From Kribbella caucasensis (GTDB lineage: Bacteria > Actinomycetota > Actinomycetes > Propionibacteriales > Kribbellaceae), in the NCBI RefSeq assembly GCF_004361855.1, contig NZ_SNWQ01000005.1:350969-414968 (forward strand): a stretch of DNA of 64,000 nucleotides. Direction: 5' to 3'. Made by a program: the position numbers and the translations under genes. Under the pieces are notes generated by a model. That model ran no database searches, had not been told where the DNA came from, and was given only the letters and a program-made list of their open reading frames with translations. Below are positions 60,810 to 64,000 of the stretch, piece by piece. Numbering within the stretch: position 1 is the first letter of the stretch; each line of letters starts with the position of its first letter.

Positions 60810-61766
60810 ATGCCTGCCGACCGCGCCGCCCTCCGAGTCGCGGTGATCGGACTCGGAACGATCGCCCGCATCGCCCATCTGCCCACCCTGCACGAACTCG
60901 ACGACGTCGAAATCGTCGGTCTCTGCGACACACCCGAAGTCCTCGCCAGGCACCGGTTCGCGCCCGGGTTCGACGATGTCGAGAAGCTCCTCGAAGCCGT
61001 CGAACCGGACGCGGCCTTCGTCCTTACTCCGGCCGATACCCACCTCGACCTGGCGTCGAAGTTGATCACGCGCGGAGTGGCCACCTTCTGCGAGAAACCC
61101 TTGGCCTCGACGGTCGAGGAGGCCCGGCGGATCGCCCAGCTCGCCGAGCTCCATCACGTCCCCGTGATGGTCGGATTCAACCGCCGCTTCGCACCCACCT
61201 ACCTCAAGGCCAAGGCGGCCCTCGACACCACGCCGGCGACGATCGGCATCTTCCAGAAGACCCGGCGCGACCGCTACTACCGCGCCTCCCTCGACAACCT
61301 CATCCACATGATCGACCTGGCCAGGTTCTTCTTCGGGGAGTGCGCTCATGTCACCGCCGAGGCGACCTTCGACGACCCGTACTGGGAGGAAAACCTGTCG
61401 GCGACCCTGCGCTTCGACTCCGGCCAGCTCGCCACCATCATCGGCAACCGCAGCTGCGGCATCTGGACCGAACGCGTCGACCTGCACGGCAACGGCCAGA
61501 CGATCACCGTCAACGCACCCAGCGAAATCCGCATCGCCGCCGACGACACCGAGCGAGTCGAACAACTGTCGCCGGCGGCCTCCGGTTTCGACCACCCCAT
61601 CGATGCCCTCGGCTTCGCGGCCCAAACCCGGCACTTCCTCGCCGCCGCCCGAGCCGGCCACGACGTCACCCAGAACAACGCCCGCAACGGCCTAGCCACC
61701 CAAGAACTCATGGACCGCATCCTCACCGCCGCCGGCCTACCAACCCACGACCAACCAACTGCGTAG
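60810..61766 (+). CDS. Gfo/Idh/MocA family oxidoreductase
   Basis: The 318-residue protein has the Rossmann motif VIGLGTIARIAHLP, then FCEKPLAST with the conserved EKP, and the DNLIHMIDLARFFFGE block bearing the catalytic-type His. These enzymes oxidise or reduce sugars and inositols with NAD(P). ATG 60810 has GAGAGAGGAGA upstream, and GTG 60807 is an alternative. It closes the carbohydrate operon and probably processes the imported sugar. Confidence 0.93.
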   Translation: MPADRAALRVAVIGLGTIARIAHLPTLHELDDVEIVGLCDTPEVLARHRFAPGFDDVEKLLEAVEPDAAFVLTPADTHLDLASKLITRGVATFCEKPLASTVEEARRIAQLAELHHVPVMVGFNRRFAPTYLKAKAALDTTPATIGIFQKTRRDRYYRASLDNLIHMIDLARFFFGECAHVTAEATFDDPYWEENLSATLRFDSGQLATIIGNRSCGIWTERVDLHGNGQTITVNAPSEIRIAADDTERVEQLSPAASGFDHPIDALGFAAQTRHFLAAARAGHDVTQNNARNGLATQELMDRILTAAGLPTHDQPTA

Positions 61767-61794
61767 ACCCACCCCGGTAGACCCCCAGCCGTCC

Positions 61795-62178
61795 TCAAGC
61801 CACGCAGAACTCGTTGCCCTCCGGATCAAGCATCACGACATGCCCGAAGTCCTCGCCGTACATCTCCTCCCGTACGACGGTCGCCCGCGCGACCACCAGC
61901 TCAGCCACCTTCGCGCGGATCAGTTGCTCGCGCTCGGCCATGTCCCACGGCGGCTTCCCGGCGACTCGGATATCGACGTGCATCCGGTTCTTGGAAGTCT
62001 TCGGCTCCGGAACGCGCAAGAACCCGATGGCCGGCCCAACACCGTCCGGGTCGACGATCGAAGCACCGTCGTCGTCCTCGTAGCCAGGCTCGCTCACATA
62101 ACCCAGCGCCTGCGCCCAGAAGGCAGCGAGCAACTGGGGATCGGCAGCATCACAACCCAACGTCCAATGCGTCCCCAT
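61795..62178 (-). CDS. VOC family (glyoxalase-like) protein
   Basis: The 127-residue protein resembles glyoxalase_6-type VOC proteins: LGCDAADPQLLAAFWAQALGY at the start, GFLRVPEPKTSKNRMHVDI with a metal His, and VVMLDPEGNEFCV at the end. Its ligand is unknown. Related proteins act as resistance or dioxygenase-like factors. It converges on the carbohydrate operon. Confidence 0.85.
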   Translation of the reverse strand: MGTHWTLGCDAADPQLLAAFWAQALGYVSEPGYEDDDGASIVDPDGVGPAIGFLRVPEPKTSKNRMHVDIRVAGKPPWDMAEREQLIRAKVAELVVARATVVREEMYGEDFGHVVMLDPEGNEFCVA

Positions 62179-62821
62179 CCCGACACCCTACGACGCGGCT
62201 GCCGCCGGCGGAGACAGCCAACTGCGGATGGCGGAGCCAGCCAACCGCGGAAGCGAGGTGCTGCGTCGGCAGCCCGAGTGGGTCTCGCGTTTTGTGGCGC
62301 AACAACCTGCCACCCCGCTCGGCGAGATCAGTAGCGAGCCGCCAACCCAGACAGAGGGCAGCTCGGCCAACGGCGAGCGGCTGAGGTCGGGCAGGCGGGG
62401 TGAGCGCAAGCACCTGCTTGGCGGGTGCCTCAGCGAGCCGATCTGTTGGCGGTGGCGGGCGGCTGGGGTCGGGTGCGCGCAGGCAATTGGCTTGCAGGTG
62501 CCTCAGTAGGCCGGTCGGTTAACGGCGGGCGGCTGGATCAACGAGTCCCTCGGGTCAAAAGGTCGGCAGTTCGTCGGCCGCCGCGGTGACCGGGGGCAAC
62601 AGGTTGGCTGGCCGATCGGCTGCCCCGTAAACGCCGCGGGCGGCAATGACCGGTGGGCATAGATGGTGGTTCGGCGGCCGCGAACGGCGGCGTTGTGCTG
62701 GCGGCCGGGCTCAACAGTCGTGGGGATCAGACGGGTGGTGGTTCGTCGGCTGGGGTTTGGGCTGTGCTGGCCGAAAGCCCAAGCGGGTGGGTTCCCGAGT
62801 GGTGGTCAACGACCGGTGGGG
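62179..62821. other. Repeat-rich non-coding gap
   Basis: About 640 bases without a supported gene. Degenerate direct repeats are seen: CAGCCAACTGCGGA and CAGCCAACCGCGGA at about 62215-62253. A roughly 50-base unit also recurs, beginning GCTTGGCGGGTGCCTCAG (62416) and GCTTGCAGGTGCCTCAG (62490); both copies end in GCGGGCGGCTGG. Short frames across it show no family features. Confidence 0.6.
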
Positions 62822-64000
62822 CTAGAAGGGGGGTGGATCGTCAGGTGCGGGTGGGGTGGGTGGTTGGGTGATGGGGCCGCGGGCGGGCGGAACGGTGGTG
62901 TGGCGGTGCCCGGTCGGCGTAGTCAGGGTGATGGAGCCGTCGGGGTGGTTGGTGGTGGTCCAGCCCCAGGCCGGGGTGTCCTTGATGACGTGGTGGTACT
63001 CGCAGTACGGCGCCATCCCAGCCAGGCTGGTCGTGCCGGTTTGGGCGAATGGGGTGCCATGGTCGCGGTCGCATTCCCGCGACGTCCGGTTGCAGCCGGG
63101 CCAGGCGCAGACCGGGTGCCGGGCCAGCAGAGTTTCGGTGACCAGGGCGCCGGGGTCGTGGCGGGTGGTGGAGGCCTCGAGCACGGCGCCGTTGATCGGG
63201 TCGGTGAGGAGCCGGCGCCAGGTGCCGTCGGCGGCGATCCGCCGGGCCAGGTCGGCCGGGATGGGTCCGTAGCCGGTCAGTTCGGCGGGGTCGTCGTCGA
63301 GACCGAGCAGGGTCGAGAACGGGACGACGACCTCGATGTGCGGGCGACGCTTGTGCTGGTCGGGCAGCCGGCGGCCAAGCCAGTCCAGCCCGTTGCGCAG
63401 CATGTGCTCGAACAGGTCGGCCACCGCATCGGCGCGCCGCTGATCCACATTCCGCCGATCCTTCTCTCGTTCTGGGCGGGGGTCGTGGTCGGGCGGTGAG
63501 CCGGTTGCCCCGGTCGCCGGATCGCTGCCCGGGTCGGTGATCTGTCCGCCGGTGCCGCCGCCGGGGGTGGGGTCGGTTGTGTCGCGGCTGGTGGTGTCGG
63601 CGCTGTAGCCGGTACCCGCGGCGGAGGTGCCGGTGGAGCCGGTGGAGGAGGTGCTGGCGGCGCCGGTGATGTCGCCGGTGGTGCCTGGATCCGGCGAGCC
63701 GGAACCCGCGGTGGTCGTGCCGCCGGTGGAGGCAGTGCCTGCGGAAGTGGCGTCTGCGGAAGTGTCTGCGGCGGAGGCGGAGGTCTCGGCCGTGAAACCG
63801 GTGCCCGTCGAGCCGGAGCCGGTGTGCGCGGAGCCGGTGTGCGCGGAGCCGGTGCCCGCGGCGGAGGAAGTGGTGCCGCCGGTGGGGGCGGTACCCGCGG
63901 TGGCGGTGTCTGCGGAAGCGGATCCCGTGGAGGTGGCGGTGTCTGCCGTGGAGGTGGCGCCATCCGAGCCGGTGCACGCGGCAGAGGCGGTGGCGGTGGC
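62822..64000 (-). CDS. DUF222/HNH endonuclease-like protein, 3' part, with long low-complexity linker; partial
   Basis: This minus-strand frame stays open to the window edge, so the 5' end is missing. The last 208 or so residues are the C-terminal half of a DUF222 (13E12-type) protein: HIEVVVPFSTLLGLDDDPAEL, then an HNH nuclease motif with zinc cysteines (CAWPGCNRTSRECDRDHGTPF, YCEYHHVIKD). Upstream of it at least 165 residues are almost only Thr, Ala, Ser, Gly, Asp and Pro (for example GTGSAHTGSAHTGSGSTGTG). The frame without a start codon in view is real, as no stop appears for 184 codons past residue VDQRRADAV. The function of DUF222 proteins is not settled. Confidence 0.85.
   Translation of the reverse strand, partial: ATATASAACTGSDGATSTADTATSTGSASADTATAGTAPTGGTTSSAAGTGSAHTGSAHTGSGSTGTGFTAETSASAADTSADATSAGTASTGGTTTAGSGSPDPGTTGDITGAASTSSTGSTGTSAAGTGYSADTTSRDTTDPTPGGGTGGQITDPGSDPATGATGSPPDHDPRPEREKDRRNVDQRRADAVADLFEHMLRNGLDWLGRRLPDQHKRRPHIEVVVPFSTLLGLDDDPAELTGYGPIPADLARRIAADGTWRRLLTDPINGAVLEASTTRHDPGALVTETLLARHPVCAWPGCNRTSRECDRDHGTPFAQTGTTSLAGMAPYCEYHHVIKDTPAWGWTTTNHPDGSITLTTPTGHRHTTVPPARGPITQPPTPPAPDDPPPF

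Noticed and set aside
62228..62509. 93-residue plus frame in the repeat-rich gap
   Set aside because: No RBS and the sequence is made of degenerate repeats.
62841..63977. His/Arg-rich 378-residue frame on the minus strand
   Set aside because: It is another frame of the low-complexity linker DNA; the correct frame continues into the HNH domain.

Overview
The window is 64 kb of high-GC DNA with many GTG starts and stop/start overlaps (ATGA, TGATG). It carries an ImuA'/ImuB/DnaE2 mutasome, an F420-type PPOX protein, a DUF222/HNH gene and long LuxR, GntR, LacI and TetR regulators. These point to a soil actinomycete; the gene style fits Kribbella or a close relative of the Propionibacteriales. 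The genus is an inference. I saw no rRNA, tRNA, CRISPR array, phage or insertion sequence.

Layout. (1) 0.1-21.4 kb holds cobalamin (B12) genes in three blocks: cobD; riboswitch-cobN; and riboswitch-chelatase-cobO-cobB-CbiG/BluB fusion. Between them lie a LAL-type LuxR regulator with two small exported-protein loci (one disrupted), a DUF3500 gene, three small secreted proteins, a vanadium-haloperoxidase-like enzyme and surE. (2) 21.4-29.6 kb is housekeeping and envelope: a LURP-one-like protein, a LolA-like exported protein with an ABC-2 exporter, RlmA, a divergent azoreductase/MarR pair and a two-component system. (3) 30.1-40.4 kb is a compact catabolic island: SsuABC-like importer, LDH2-type dehydrogenase, RidA, GntR, SDR, FAD hydroxylase, cupin, ACMSD-like amidohydrolase, MDR oxidoreductase and a second, paralogous GntR. 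A shared TTTGAT-N5-ATCAAA-like dyad precedes its two ends. (4) 40.6-47.3 kb has a PPOX protein and the SOS mutasome under a perfect LexA-type palindrome.

(5) 47.4-52.7 kb has two unknown genes and a TetR/winged-helix/PPDK-like cluster whose PPDK lacks the PEP-binding barrel. (6) 52.7-61.8 kb is a LacI-controlled carbohydrate locus: zinc alcohol dehydrogenase and LacI on one strand; two CUT1 permeases, a Tat-exported beta-helix protein, a Tat lipoprotein binding protein and a Gfo/Idh/MocA dehydrogenase on the other. Two identical inverted operators lie exactly 100 bp apart in the divergent promoter. (7) 61.8-64 kb has a VOC protein, a repeat-rich gap and the C-terminal part of a DUF222/HNH protein that runs off the window.

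The best candidate for an undescribed system is the 30.1-40.4 kb catabolic island. The CbiG-BluB fusion protein and the truncated PPDK module come next.
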